From an uncultured Pelagibacteraceae bacterium (GTDB lineage Bacteria; Pseudomonadota; Alphaproteobacteria; Pelagibacterales; Pelagibacteraceae): DNA of 59,451 bases. Below, in pieces: positions 8,124 to 18,028 of the stretch (position 1 is its first letter; every line of letters begins with the position of its first letter). Below the pieces are notes generated by a model. It was not told the origin of the DNA, ran no database searches, and saw only the letters and a list, made by a program, of their open reading frames with translations. Made by a program: the position numbers and the translations under genes. The DNA lies in contig CABYJU010000007.1 of the NCBI GenBank assembly GCA_902519325.1, forward strand, positions 1-59,451, written 5' to 3'.

Positions 8124-9734
8124 ATGAAATTTAATTCCTGGTACTTATCATCTTTTATAGTTTCATTTATTGTTGCAATCCCAATTTTAACTGTGTTTGC
8201 AAGTTTCTTTCAAGAAACAACAAATTACTACGATATATTGAAAAATACTTTTCTAATCGAATACATCTACAACTCTTTAACTTTACTTTTTGGAGTATTA
8301 ATACTTACTTTGTTTTTAGGTGTTGGATGTGCTTATGTAGTTTCATTTTATGATTTTCCAGGTGTTAAATTTTTTAAATGGGCGTTAATATTATCTTTTG
8401 CGGTACCTGCTTACATTTATGCTTATTCATTAACAGCTTTTTTTGAAAACTTTGGAACACTGTATTCAATTTTAAAATCTTTATTTGGACCTGGTGAATA
8501 TAATAGATCAATCCCAAAATTTGATGGTATGCTTGGTGCTATCTTATCAGTTTCTTTTTCTCTATTTGGATACGTATACGTTCTAACAAGAGCATCTTTT
8601 CATTATCAATCTCAAAATTTAATAGAATTAGGACAAAATCTAGGTTTTTCGAAATATAAATCTTTTTTTAAGATTATTTTACCATCAGCTAGACCAGCAA
8701 TTGTTGCAGGATTAGCCTTAGTTGCAATGGAAACATTATCTGATTTTGGTGCAGTATCGTTTTTTGGAATAGCAACTCTTACAACAGGTATTTATGACTC
8801 ATGGATATCTTTTGATGATTTAGCTTTTGCAAACCAACTTTCATTTTTTTTGCTGTTATTTATTTTAGGACTTTTTTTTATTGAAAATATCTCAAGAAAG
8901 CGTGCTCAATATCACTCACCAATTAAAGGTGGTATTAAAGAAAAGAAGAAAATTAAACTAAATTTTTCTAAAGGAACTTTGGCTTTCGGGTTTTGTTTTT
9001 TAGTATTTTTTATAAGTTTTTTATTTCCTGTTTTACAAATGTTATATTGGACAATAATTTTTCCAAAAAATTTATTTGATTTAAATACCTTTCAATTATT
9101 TTCAAACACCATTTATCTAGTTTTTTTATCTAGTATCGTATTAGTAGTTTTTTCATTTATTTCAAATTATGGAAATAGAGTAACTAAAAGTAAATTTTTA
9201 AACTATCTTACAACATTTTCAATCACAGGATATGCGATTCCTGGAGTAATTTTAGCTGTTGCGTTCATCACTTTTATTGCTTGGTTTGACAATACTTTTG
9301 TCAAAGCCTTTGAATTTAATTCTATTAAGAAAATTTTTATAGGATCTATTTTTGGTTTAGTGATAGTTTATTTTATAAGATTTTATTCACTAGCTTATAA
9401 TGGATTGAAAACTGGCTACGAAAGGATTAATAGGTCAATTGACGAGAGCTCTTATCTTCTTGGTTATTCTAAAATAAAAACTTTCCTAGAAATTCATGTT
9501 CCTTATTTAAAAAATTCTGTCTTTCTAATAGGAATATTGATTACGATAGAAGTAATAAAAGAATTACCTATAACTTTAATATTGAGACCATTTAACTTTG
9601 AAACTTTTGCTACAACAGCATATATTTTTGCATCTCAAGATCTTTTAGAAGCAGCAGCAGTTCCATCATTATTCTTGATATTAATTGCAAGTACATTTAT
9701 TTTGATAACGTCTAAATTTATTTTGAAAGACTAA
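8124..9734 (+). CDS. Iron(III) ABC transporter permease (FbpB type)
   Basis: 536 residues, about 12 transmembrane segments, in two homologous halves as in FbpB/SfuB ferric permeases. Each half has the cytoplasmic EAA-type loop that contacts the ATPase: ELGQNLGFSKYKSFFKIILP in the first and DESSYLLGYSKIKTFLEIHV in the second. A Shine-Dalgarno-like AAGGCGG lies upstream at about 8108. The stop overlaps the start of the ATPase gene (TAATG). It forms the channel for iron delivered by the receptor at 6844. Confidence 0.93.
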   Translation: MKFNSWYLSSFIVSFIVAIPILTVFASFFQETTNYYDILKNTFLIEYIYNSLTLLFGVLILTLFLGVGCAYVVSFYDFPGVKFFKWALILSFAVPAYIYAYSLTAFFENFGTLYSILKSLFGPGEYNRSIPKFDGMLGAILSVSFSLFGYVYVLTRASFHYQSQNLIELGQNLGFSKYKSFFKIILPSARPAIVAGLALVAMETLSDFGAVSFFGIATLTTGIYDSWISFDDLAFANQLSFFLLLFILGLFFIENISRKRAQYHSPIKGGIKEKKKIKLNFSKGTLAFGFCFLVFFISFLFPVLQMLYWTIIFPKNLFDLNTFQLFSNTIYLVFLSSIVLVVFSFISNYGNRVTKSKFLNYLTTFSITGYAIPGVILAVAFITFIAWFDNTFVKAFEFNSIKKIFIGSIFGLVIVYFIRFYSLAYNGLKTGYERINRSIDESSYLLGYSKIKTFLEIHVPYLKNSVFLIGILITIEVIKELPITLILRPFNFETFATTAYIFASQDLLEAAAVPSLFLILIASTFILITSKFILKD

Positions 9735-10789
9735 TGACTAATAATTTTTTTGAAATTGAAAATGTATCTTTTGCTGCTGGTGGGAAAAATAAAGTTAATA
9801 ATGTTTCTTTAAAAATTGAAAATGAAGGTGAAATTGTATGTTTACTTGGTCCCTCTGGTATAGGTAAAACCACAATATTAAGAACTATTGCGGGTTTAGA
9901 AAAAATTAATAAAGGTAAAATTAATCTAAAAGGCAGAACACTTTCATCTCAAAATATTCATATTGAGCCAGAAAATCGTAATATTGCTCTATCATTTCAA
10001 GAGAACAGCTTATTTCCTCATTACAATATAGAAAAAAATATTAATCTTGGTTCAGATAGAGTGAAAGATGATAAAAAAATACAAACTAAAGAAGTAATTA
10101 ATTTTTTAAACTTAAACAAAATATTAAATAAATTTCCGCATGAGATCAGTGCGGGTGAAGCCCAAAGAGCATCTTTAGCAAGATCTTTAGTCTCTCAACC
10201 AGATTTATTAATGCTTGATGAGCCGTTATCAAATGTAGACCAAAGTTTTAAAGAGGAAATTCAAGTTGAATTAAAACAAATTTTAACAAATTCTAAAATC
10301 ACAACAATTATTGTTACTCACGATTCATACGAAGCTTTTTACCTGGGTAGTAAATGCGGAATAATTTTAGACGGTGAGTTAAAGCAATATGATGATCCAT
10401 ATAATGTCTACCATTTACCAAATTCAGTAGAAGTAGTTAATTTTCTTAATAGAGGAATTTTAATACCTGCTGAAGTTACTAGTCCAAAAAGTCTTGAAAA
10501 TGAAGATTTAGGCACAATAACAGGAAATTTTGCTAGACCTTTCCCAATAGGATCTAAAGTAAAACTTTTAATACAGCCAGAAGACTTGCAACATGATGAT
10601 GCGAGCAATCTTAAACTTGAAGTCGTAGATAGAAAATTCAGAGGGTCAAATTTTATTTATACGTTAAAAACATTAAGTAATAAATTAATACCAGTTTTTG
10701 TGCATTCTCATCATATTCATCAACATGAAGTCGATGAAAAATTTGGTATAAAAAGACCCATCCATATCGATCATATTGTTTGCTTTTAA
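9734..10789 (+). CDS. Iron(III) ABC transporter ATP-binding protein (FbpC type)
   Basis: 351 residues. The ATPase domain shows Walker A GPSGIGKTT (39-47), Q-loop SFQENSLFPH (about 87-96), signature segment ISAGEAQRASLARSL (138-152), Walker B LLMLDEPLS (158-166) and the switch His196 in TIIVTHDS. The signature reads ISAGE rather than LSGGQ, a visible divergence from the consensus. The C-terminal 110 residues look like the TOBE/regulatory domain of FbpC-like ATPases. Its start overlaps the permease stop, completing the receptor, small ORF, permease and ATPase operon. Confidence 0.93.
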   Translation: MTNNFFEIENVSFAAGGKNKVNNVSLKIENEGEIVCLLGPSGIGKTTILRTIAGLEKINKGKINLKGRTLSSQNIHIEPENRNIALSFQENSLFPHYNIEKNINLGSDRVKDDKKIQTKEVINFLNLNKILNKFPHEISAGEAQRASLARSLVSQPDLLMLDEPLSNVDQSFKEEIQVELKQILTNSKITTIIVTHDSYEAFYLGSKCGIILDGELKQYDDPYNVYHLPNSVEVVNFLNRGILIPAEVTSPKSLENEDLGTITGNFARPFPIGSKVKLLIQPEDLQHDDASNLKLEVVDRKFRGSNFIYTLKTLSNKLIPVFVHSHHIHQHEVDEKFGIKRPIHIDHIVCF

Positions 10790-10815
10790 ATTTAATTATA
10801 TAAATCCAAAAATGT

Positions 10816-13254
10816 ATGAAAGAGTTACCTAAAAGTACTAAAGTAGTTGTTATAGGGGGTGGTGTTGCTGGAACATCATGTGCTTATCATCTTGCAAAAT
10901 TTGGATGGAAAGATGTTGTTTTACTTGAAAGAGATTTGCTTACTTCAGGAACTACCTGGCATGCAGCAGGTCTTCTAGGTCAATTAGGTGCATCATCAAC
11001 AATTACAAAAATAAGAAAATATTCTTTAGATCTTTATAAAGATTTAGAAAAGACTACAGGTTTATCAACTGGAATGAAGCAAAATGGTGCAATTACAGTT
11101 GCATCTACCAAACAAAGAATGCAAGAATTACTAAGACAAGCAACAACTGCACAGTTATCAGATGTTGAAGTAGAAGTTATAAACAAAAAACGTTTGATGG
11201 AATTGTATCCAGTATTGCATAGTGAAGATATTGTAGGCGGTGTTTATATGCCGAAAGACGGTCAGGCCGATCCAGTCGGAGTAACTAATGTTCTTGCAAA
11301 AGCTGCAAGAATGGAGGGTGCAAAGATTTTTGAAAAAACCCCTGTAAAAAAAATTCTAATCAAGAATTCTAGAATAAGTGGAGTAGAAACAAACAAAGGT
11401 ATCATCGATTGTGAATACGTTGTTATGGCAACAGGAATGTGGTCAAGACAATTAGGTGAAGAAATAAATGTGAGTGTGCCTTTGTATCCAAACGAGCATT
11501 TTTATATCATTACAGAACCAATAAAAGATTTACCTCAAAATCTTCCAGTATTGAGAGATTATAATGCTTGTTTATATTTAAAAGAAGATGCAGGAAAAAT
11601 GCTCGTAGGTATTTTTGAACCAAAAGCAAAACCAGCATTTAAAGACACTGGAAGAGTTCCAGATAATTTTTCATTTGGTGAACTGCCAGATGATTTTGAT
11701 CATTTTGAACCTTACTTAGAAAAATCATTTCATAGATTGCCAATGTTAGAAAGTGCAGGAATAAGAAAATTCTTCTCTGGTCCAGAGTCTTTTACTCCAG
11801 ATACTCAATATTTATTAGGCGAAACTCCTGAAGTTAAAAATCTATTTACATGTTGCGGTTTTAATAGCATTGGGATTGCTAGCTCAGGAGGAGCTGGCAG
11901 AGTTACTGCCGAGTGGATGATCAATGGACATATTAATGAAGATTTATTTTCAGTGGATATTAAAAGGTTTCAAAAATTCCACTCATCAAAAAACTTTATT
12001 ATGGAAAGAGTAACAGAAACGCTTGGTGATCTGTATGGAATGCATTGGCCTTATAAACAACCAAATACATCAAGAAATCAAAAACTTTTGCCCTATCATG
12101 AAGAATTAAAAAAAGCAGGAGCTTGTTTTGGAGTTGCCGGAGGTTTTGAAAGACCAATGTGGTATTCATTAAATGTTAAAGAGCCTAAATATGAATATAG
12201 TTTTAATTATCAAAATTGGTACCCATCAGCAAAACACGAGACTTTAAATGCCAGGAGGAATGTTGGACTTTTTGATTTTTCAACTTTTTCAAAGTTTGAT
12301 TTGAAAGGCGAAAAAACTCACCAAGAACTTCAAAAGTTGTGTACCGCTAATATTAAAAATGAGATTGGAAAAACAACTTACACTCATATGTTAAATGAAG
12401 ATGGTGGAATAGAAACAGATTTAACTGTTGTATGTATGGATAAAAATTATTTTAGAATTGTGAGCTCAGCAGCTACTAGAGAACACGATAAATACCATAT
12501 CTTAAAGTATTTAGATGGAGATGTGTCTTTTAAAGATGTAACAGAAGATATTTGTTGTCTAGGATTGTTTGGTCCAAAGAGTAGAGAGATGATTTCGAAA
12601 ATAAGCAATGAAGATTTTAGTAATGATAAATTTAAGTTTGGAACTGGAAAGTTCATCATGATAAATGGTGTTAAAGTTTGGACCCAACGACTTTCTTACG
12701 TTGGTGAATTAGGATTTGAGCTTTATGTTGAGTCAAGTTTAGCTAAGGATTTATATGAAATTTTAATTGAAGAGGGGAAAAACTTCGAACTATCTCATTG
12801 TGGAATGCATGCAATGGATATTATGAGAATGGAAAGTGGATTTGTTCACTGGGGACATGATATTTCACCAGAGGAAAATCAGTATCAAGCAGGTTTAAAA
12901 TTTGCAATTAGTTATAAGAAAAATGTAAACTTTATTGGAAAAGATGCTCTACTAAAAATTAAAGACCAAAAATTAGATAAAAGGATGATGATGTTTACTC
13001 TTAAAGACAGTAAACCTGGTGAGCCACTTTTATTACATGAAGAACCTATTTATATGGATGACAAAATAATTGGTAGAACAACTTCAGGAAATTATTCTTT
13101 TTGTTATGATAAAAATCTTTCTTTTGGATATGTCAATTCTGGTAATACAGTTGAAACATTAAAAGACAAGAATATATATATTGAAATTGAAAAACAAAAA
13201 TATCCAGTTGAGGTATTGGAAAAACCTTTAAACAATAAGGATTTTAAGAACTAA
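10816..13254 (+). CDS. Dimethylglycine/sarcosine dehydrogenase-like flavoprotein
   Basis: 812 residues, the length of DMGDH/SARDH-type enzymes. The N-terminal DAO-like FAD domain starts with VVVIGGGVAGTS (10-21). His49 in TTWHAAGLL corresponds to the covalent FAD-attachment histidine of the family. From about residue 430 to the end it resembles the folate-binding GcvT aminomethyltransferase domain (for example MRMESGFVHWGHDI). Such enzymes oxidatively demethylate dimethylglycine or sarcosine, pass the methyl to folate and pass electrons to ETF, encoded at 1-2658. This fits betaine catabolism in SAR11. An upstream ATG at 10812 is out of frame and stops after six codons. The 3' end overlaps the convergent transporter by 11 bases. 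Confidence 0.88.
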   Translation: MKELPKSTKVVVIGGGVAGTSCAYHLAKFGWKDVVLLERDLLTSGTTWHAAGLLGQLGASSTITKIRKYSLDLYKDLEKTTGLSTGMKQNGAITVASTKQRMQELLRQATTAQLSDVEVEVINKKRLMELYPVLHSEDIVGGVYMPKDGQADPVGVTNVLAKAARMEGAKIFEKTPVKKILIKNSRISGVETNKGIIDCEYVVMATGMWSRQLGEEINVSVPLYPNEHFYIITEPIKDLPQNLPVLRDYNACLYLKEDAGKMLVGIFEPKAKPAFKDTGRVPDNFSFGELPDDFDHFEPYLEKSFHRLPMLESAGIRKFFSGPESFTPDTQYLLGETPEVKNLFTCCGFNSIGIASSGGAGRVTAEWMINGHINEDLFSVDIKRFQKFHSSKNFIMERVTETLGDLYGMHWPYKQPNTSRNQKLLPYHEELKKAGACFGVAGGFERPMWYSLNVKEPKYEYSFNYQNWYPSAKHETLNARRNVGLFDFSTFSKFDLKGEKTHQELQKLCTANIKNEIGKTTYTHMLNEDGGIETDLTVVCMDKNYFRIVSSAATREHDKYHILKYLDGDVSFKDVTEDICCLGLFGPKSREMISKISNEDFSNDKFKFGTGKFIMINGVKVWTQRLSYVGELGFELYVESSLAKDLYEILIEEGKNFELSHCGMHAMDIMRMESGFVHWGHDISPEENQYQAGLKFAISYKKNVNFIGKDALLKIKDQKLDKRMMMFTLKDSKPGEPLLLHEEPIYMDDKIIGRTTSGNYSFCYDKNLSFGYVNSGNTVETLKDKNIYIEIEKQKYPVEVLEKPLNNKDFKN

Positions 13255-14125
13255 GTTTTTTTTTTCTACTTTCGGCTTGAACAAATAAAACTCCAAAAAC
13301 TATTATTCCAATGACTCCAAAAGTTTTATTAAAATCAAAAGGTACTCCAAATATATAAAAATTTATTAATGTTGACCATATTAATTGGGAATATTGAAAA
13401 TTAGTTACAAAAGATAAATTTGATAGCTGAATTGCAAATATAATTAAAAGATGACTAGTAAAACCTAATACACCTAAAAATATCAACCAAACCCATAACT
13501 TTTTATTTTCAATAGGAGACCAGTCTAACATTACATAAATAGAGAAAACAATAGCCCCTACAACAGCAGCATAAAATAACGCAACTAAAGGATCATTATT
13601 ACCAGAAATAAATTTTGTAAAAAATTGATATAAAGCCCAACATACTGGTGGTACCAAAGGAAAAATTAAGTCTAAACTTAAAACTTTCATACTTGGACTC
13701 ATTGAATAAATTATACACCCAAAGCTTAAAAACATTAAAATTATACCTTTAGGTGAAAGAATATCTTTTAAAAATAATGCTGTTAAAATTGATACTATTA
13801 ATGGAGCTGAGAAAAATACTACATAGATATCTACAAGGTCAAATTTTTGTAAAGAATGAATGAAAAAAAAAGTAGCAAAAACCATTAATATAGATCTAAT
13901 AATATTAATTTTAAAATTGCTTTTTAAGTTTAACTTAGGTTTTAATATTGCGAATAAAATTAAAATAATGACAAAGTGAAAAAAAAATCTGCCCCAAATT
14001 ACTTGATTTAATGGCATTAATGTTCCAAGATATTTTGCAGTAGAATCTTGGCAAACTAAAATAAAAAATCCAGATATAGATAAAATTATAACTTTTGTAA
14101 TAGATTTATTTTTTAATAAATTCAT
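13244..14125 (-). CDS. EamA/DMT family membrane transporter
   Basis: 293 residues with about ten hydrophobic helices in two five-helix halves, as in EamA (drug/metabolite transporter) carriers. Typical features are the GFFILVCQDSTAKYLG start, FFIHSLQKFDLVDIYVVFF in the first half and a basic C-terminal tail. The substrate cannot be read from sequence; relatives export amino acids, nucleosides or S-adenosylmethionine. It is the last gene of a minus-strand unit after guaC and ttuC, 15 bases from ttuC. Its 3' end overlaps the dimethylglycine dehydrogenase gene by 11 bases. Confidence 0.86.
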   Translation of the reverse strand: MNLLKNKSITKVIILSISGFFILVCQDSTAKYLGTLMPLNQVIWGRFFFHFVIILILFAILKPKLNLKSNFKINIIRSILMVFATFFFIHSLQKFDLVDIYVVFFSAPLIVSILTALFLKDILSPKGIILMFLSFGCIIYSMSPSMKVLSLDLIFPLVPPVCWALYQFFTKFISGNNDPLVALFYAAVVGAIVFSIYVMLDWSPIENKKLWVWLIFLGVLGFTSHLLIIFAIQLSNLSFVTNFQYSQLIWSTLINFYIFGVPFDFNKTFGVIGIIVFGVLFVQAESRKKKLSS

Positions 14126-14140
14126 AATTTTGATTAAATT

Positions 14141-15214
14141 TTAAACTGAACTAAGATTATCTAAAATTTTTTTTGAACACTGTTCTGTATTACTAGAGCC
14201 TTGAAGATCTTTTGTTCGACTATTTTTATCTTTAAGAGTTAATTCAATTGATTTTACTATTCTTTCACATGCTTCTTTTTCACCTAAGTAATCTAACATC
14301 ATTGCAGCTGACCAAATTTGACCCACTGGATTAGCTATCCCGTGTCCCGCAATATCTGGTGCCGATCCATGAACGGGTTCAAATAATGATGGATATTTAT
14401 TAGTTGGATTTATATTTCCTGACGGCGCAATTCCAATAGTTCCAGTACAAGCTGGTCCTAGATCAGATAGAATATCCCCAAAAAGGTTCGATGCAACTAT
14501 CACATCAAAGCGCTCAGGACTTAAAACAAATCTAGCAGCTAATATATCGATATGGTATTGATCAGTTTCAACATCAGGATAATTTTTTTTATTTTCATCA
14601 AATCTTTCATCCCAATAAGGCATTGTAATAGATATTCCATTTGATTTTGTAGCACTTGTTAGTTTTTTTCTTTTTCTTTTTTTAGCTAATTCAAATGCAA
14701 ATTGTTGAACTCTATCTATTCCGTATTTTGACATTATTGTTTCTTGAATAACCACTTCTCTATCACTTCCCTGATACATTCTTCCACCGACTGATGAGTA
14801 TTCCCCTTCAGTATTTTCTCTAACGATTATCATGTCAATATCACCAGGTTTTTTATTAGCTAGTGGTGCATTTACACCTTCAAAAAGTTTTACTGGTCTT
14901 AAATTAATAAATTGATCAAATTCTCTTCTAAATTTTAATAATGAACCCCAAAGAGTTATATGATCTGGATACTTATCTGGCATACCAACCGCACCAAAGA
15001 AAATTGCATCGTGTTTAGTTAATTTATCTTTCCAGTCATCTGGCATCATTTTTCCATGCTTTTCATAATAATCACATGATGCAAACTCATAATCTTCTAT
15101 CTTTAATTTGAATTGATGTTGTTGAGAAATTTCTTTTAATATTTTTTGCGCTTCAGGTACAACTTCTTTTCCAATGCCGTCACCAGCAATAGAAGCTATT
15201 GAATATTCTTTCAT
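14141..15214 (-). CDS. ttuC: Tartrate/D-malate dehydrogenase-type decarboxylating dehydrogenase
   Basis: 357 residues of the isocitrate/isopropylmalate dehydrogenase superfamily, closest in pattern to TtuC/DmlA. Marks include IAGDGIGKEVVPEA near the N-terminus, ITLWGSLLKFRREFDQFINL, the substrate loop IIVRENTEGEYSSVGGRM and the NAD region EPVHGSAPDIAGHGIANPVG. These enzymes oxidise tartrate or D-malate with NAD, Mn and K. Leucine-pathway LeuB is an alternative, but the FRREFDQ and SSVGGRMYQG segments favour TtuC. It begins one base after the guaC stop, so the two are coupled. Confidence 0.85.
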   Translation of the reverse strand: MKEYSIASIAGDGIGKEVVPEAQKILKEISQQHQFKLKIEDYEFASCDYYEKHGKMMPDDWKDKLTKHDAIFFGAVGMPDKYPDHITLWGSLLKFRREFDQFINLRPVKLFEGVNAPLANKKPGDIDMIIVRENTEGEYSSVGGRMYQGSDREVVIQETIMSKYGIDRVQQFAFELAKKRKRKKLTSATKSNGISITMPYWDERFDENKKNYPDVETDQYHIDILAARFVLSPERFDVIVASNLFGDILSDLGPACTGTIGIAPSGNINPTNKYPSLFEPVHGSAPDIAGHGIANPVGQIWSAAMMLDYLGEKEACERIVKSIELTLKDKNSRTKDLQGSSNTEQCSKKILDNLSSV

Positions 15215-16267
15215 TTATTTAGTGAATGTATCGTTAAATTGCTTAGTAACTCTGACAAAAGTTGTGCACTTACTTAATTGTTTTAAAGAGGGTGCTCCAA
15301 CATATGTACAACTGCTTCTAACTCCACCTAAAATATTTAAAATGGTATCATTAATTTTGCCACGATACTTAACTCTTACTGTTCTGCCTTCGCTACTTCT
15401 ATAATCAGATAGACCACCATAATGTTTGTTATTTGCAGTTTCAGAACTTGATCCGTAAAATTCAACATACTTTGAGCCATTAGATTTTACTAATTTTCCT
15501 TTACCTTCATCATGACCTGCAAACATTCCTCCAAGCATAACAAAATCAGCTCCTCCACCAAATGCTTTAGCAACATCACCTGGACATGTACATCCACCAT
15601 CTGCAATGATATGTGCACCTAATCCATGAGCAGCATCAGCACATTCTATCACTGCACTTAACTGTGGATATCCAACTCCAGTTTGTATTCGTGTCGTACA
15701 AACACTACCTGGTCCAATTCCAACTTTAACAATATCTGCGCCTGATAAAATTAATTCTTGAGTCATATCAGCAGTAACAACATTACCTGCTATGATTGTT
15801 TTTGTCGGATATTTATCCCTAACAGATTTTAAAAATTTACTAAAATGCTCTGAATAACCGTTTGCAACATCAATGCATATAAATTTAATGAAACTAAATT
15901 CTTTTAAAACTTTGTCTAAATTTTGAAAATCTTCTTTTTTTGTTCCAATACTTAAAGCTACATTTGGATATATTGATTTAATTTTTTTAAATTGTTTAAT
16001 TTTCTTTACATCATGTTGTTTTGTTAAACATGTAATCATTCCATAATCAGATAATTTTTCAGCAACACCAAGCACGCCCACACCATCCATGTTAGCTGCC
16101 ATTATAGGAATTCCAGACCATTCGTTTTTACTGTATTTAAAACGATAGGTTCTCTTTAAATTAACATCTTTTCTACTTTTAAGAGTGCTTCTTTTAGGTC
16201 TAAAAAGTACGTCGGAATAATCTAGTTTTAGCTCTTCTTCAATTCTCACAAAAATGAAGGTATACAT
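15215..16267 (-). CDS. guaC: GMP reductase
   Basis: Up to 350 residues. GuaC reduces GMP to IMP with NADPH, a purine salvage step. The start region [20 protein letters not shown] matches GuaC, and the nucleophilic cysteine is Cys190 in [13 protein letters not shown] followed by [12 protein letters not shown], which distinguishes GMP reductase from IMP dehydrogenase. No CBS domain is present. By comparison with E. coli GuaC (MRIEEDLKL), a GTG at 16249 is the likelier start and would give 344 residues; the ATG at 16267 adds MYTFIF. It is the first gene of the guaC-ttuC-EamA unit and diverges from the hydrolase at 16372. Confidence 0.93.
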   Translation of the reverse strand: MYTFIFVRIEEELKLDYSDVLFRPKRSTLKSRKDVNLKRTYRFKYSKNEWSGIPIMAANMDGVGVLGVAEKLSDYGMITCLTKQHDVKKIKQFKKIKSIYPNVALSIGTKKEDFQNLDKVLKEFSFIKFICIDVANGYSEHFSKFLKSVRDKYPTKTIIAGNVVTADMTQELILSGADIVKVGIGPGSVCTTRIQTGVGYPQLSAVIECADAAHGLGAHIIADGGCTCPGDVAKAFGGGADFVMLGGMFAGHDEGKGKLVKSNGSKYVEFYGSSSETANNKHYGGLSDYRSSEGRTVRVKYRGKINDTILNILGGVRSSCTYVGAPSLKQLSKCTTFVRVTKQFNDTFTK

Positions 16268-16371
16268 CCAATGAATAATAATTCAATTTAATAATTGACC
16301 TTATTAACGTTGTATTTGAACAATTTTAAAATTACTGATTGAATTATAAAAATATAAATTAAAGTAAATAA

Positions 16372-17247
16372 ATGTTTGAAGGTTTTAAGAGCAGATACAT
16401 AAAAGTTAAAAAAGGGAAAGTCTTTTGTAAAGTTAAAGGAGATGGGCCACCTTTATTATTACTCCATGGTTACCCCCAAACACATTTAATGTGGCACAAA
16501 ACAGCTCCAGAGTTATCTAAAAGTTTTACTGTAGTTGCAGCAGATTTAAGAGGTTATGGAAATAGTTTAGCACCGTCATCTGATATTAAGCATTTTAATT
16601 ATTCAAAAAGAGAAATGGCAAGTGATATGAAACAAATGATGTTAAAATTGGGGTATTCTAAATTTTTTGTTGCTGGCCATGATAGGGGCGGAAGAGTTGC
16701 TCATAGATTGGCAAGAGATCATAGAAAAAACGTGCTTGCTCTCAGCGTTTTAGATATTTGTCCAACCTTAGATATGTATGAATTAACAACAAGAGATTTT
16801 GCAAAAGCTTACTTCCATTGGTTTTTCTTAATTCAACCAAAGTGGCTACCCGAAAGAATGATAATGAATGATCCAAGAAAATGGATGAAGTATTGCTTAG
16901 ATAAATGGTCTGGGAATCATAAATTTGGAAAAGTTGAAGAGGGTTATCTAAAGTGCTTTAAACAACCAAATAGAATACATGGATCATGCGAGGATTATAG
17001 AGCATCTGCTACTATTGATCTTGATCATGACAGATATGATCGAAAGAAAAAATTAAATATTCCTGTTCAAGTTTTATGGGGAAAAAGTGGAGTTATAGGC
17101 AAACAATTTAAACCAATCAAAATTTGGCAAAATTATTCAAATAAAAAAGTTGTTGGAGTTGCTGTTAAATCTGGACATTTTATACCAGAGCAAAATCCCA
17201 AAGAAACAATTAAACAATTAAAAAGTTTCTTTTTAAAAAATGTTTAA
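16372..17247 (+). CDS. Haloacetate (fluoroacetate) dehalogenase-like alpha/beta hydrolase
   Basis: 291 residues. The fold and active site read like fluoroacetate dehalogenase: oxyanion region LLLHGYPQTH (29-38), nucleophile Asp104 in GHDRGGR with carboxylate-binding Arg105 and Arg108, acid Asp128 in LDICPT, halide-pocket His149-Trp150 (FHWFFLIQP) and Tyr209 (CEDYRA), and base His269 in KSGHF. These are the residues used to hydrolyse C-F or C-Cl bonds of haloacetates. An epoxide hydrolase or other esterase is less likely given the complete halide pocket. The gene overlaps the dioxygenase gene by 8 bases. Confidence 0.82.
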   Translation: MFEGFKSRYIKVKKGKVFCKVKGDGPPLLLLHGYPQTHLMWHKTAPELSKSFTVVAADLRGYGNSLAPSSDIKHFNYSKREMASDMKQMMLKLGYSKFFVAGHDRGGRVAHRLARDHRKNVLALSVLDICPTLDMYELTTRDFAKAYFHWFFLIQPKWLPERMIMNDPRKWMKYCLDKWSGNHKFGKVEEGYLKCFKQPNRIHGSCEDYRASATIDLDHDRYDRKKKLNIPVQVLWGKSGVIGKQFKPIKIWQNYSNKKVVGVAVKSGHFIPEQNPKETIKQLKSFFLKNV

Positions 17248-18028
17248 AATTATTCCTAATAAAAATAATATAGGTGCAGAATTAATCTGTGATTTGAATA
17301 AAATTAATAATTCTAAATTAAAAAAAATAAAATCTGCCTTATCGAAATATGGGATGATTTACTTTAGAAATCAAAAATTAAATTCTGATAATTACGTAAA
17401 ATTTGCAAAAAAATTTGGAAAACTAGCAAACTATCCAAGACTTAAAGGATTGAATAAAAAATATCCTCAAATAACTGTTGTTCAAAGAAAATCTACTGAC
17501 AAAGGTCCTAGTTTTGGTGAACAATTTCACACAGACTCAATTTATACAAAAAAGCCGCCTAGATTTACAATGTTGTTATCTAAATTAGTTCCAAAAAAAG
17601 GTCAGGCAAACACAGATTTTTGCTCTCAATATTTAGCTTATGAAAAACTACCTGCTAACTTTAAAATAAAGTTTAAAAACGAAAAATGTGTATTTTCATC
17701 AGAAGGACCTATTTCTGTAACAAGATTGGAAAGAGAGAAAGAAAAGGGGAAAAAAGCCAAAGAACTTATTTCAAAGCATAAATTAATAAGAAAAATAAAT
17801 AATAAATACACTTTATATTGTAGTCCTGGACACTTTATTCGGTTTAATAACAGTAAAATTGATAAAAAATTAAAAACTTATTTATTCAAACACCAAGTAA
17901 AAAAAAGTTTTCAATATTCTTTGGAGTGGGAAAAGAACCAATTAGCTATTTGGGATAATAGATCTATGCTTCATCAAGCTACAGCTTTTAAAGGTGATAG
18001 AATTATGCATAGAATTACTGTCCAATAA
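17240..18028 (+). CDS. TauD/TfdA family 2-oxoglutarate dioxygenase
   Basis: 262 residues. The iron site is visible: His97 and Asp99 in EQFHTDS, the third ligand His245 in WDNRSMLHQA, and Arg258 near the end (MHRIT) to bind 2-oxoglutarate. This matches TauD/TfdA dioxygenases, which hydroxylate taurine, phenoxyacetates, sulfate esters and similar small acids; the substrate here is unknown. It overlaps the dehalogenase-like gene by 8 bases and the carrier gene by 1 base (TAATG), so the three form a tight operon, plausibly for uptake and breakdown of a small organic acid. Confidence 0.88.
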   Translation: MFKIIPNKNNIGAELICDLNKINNSKLKKIKSALSKYGMIYFRNQKLNSDNYVKFAKKFGKLANYPRLKGLNKKYPQITVVQRKSTDKGPSFGEQFHTDSIYTKKPPRFTMLLSKLVPKKGQANTDFCSQYLAYEKLPANFKIKFKNEKCVFSSEGPISVTRLEREKEKGKKAKELISKHKLIRKINNKYTLYCSPGHFIRFNNSKIDKKLKTYLFKHQVKKSFQYSLEWEKNQLAIWDNRSMLHQATAFKGDRIMHRITVQ

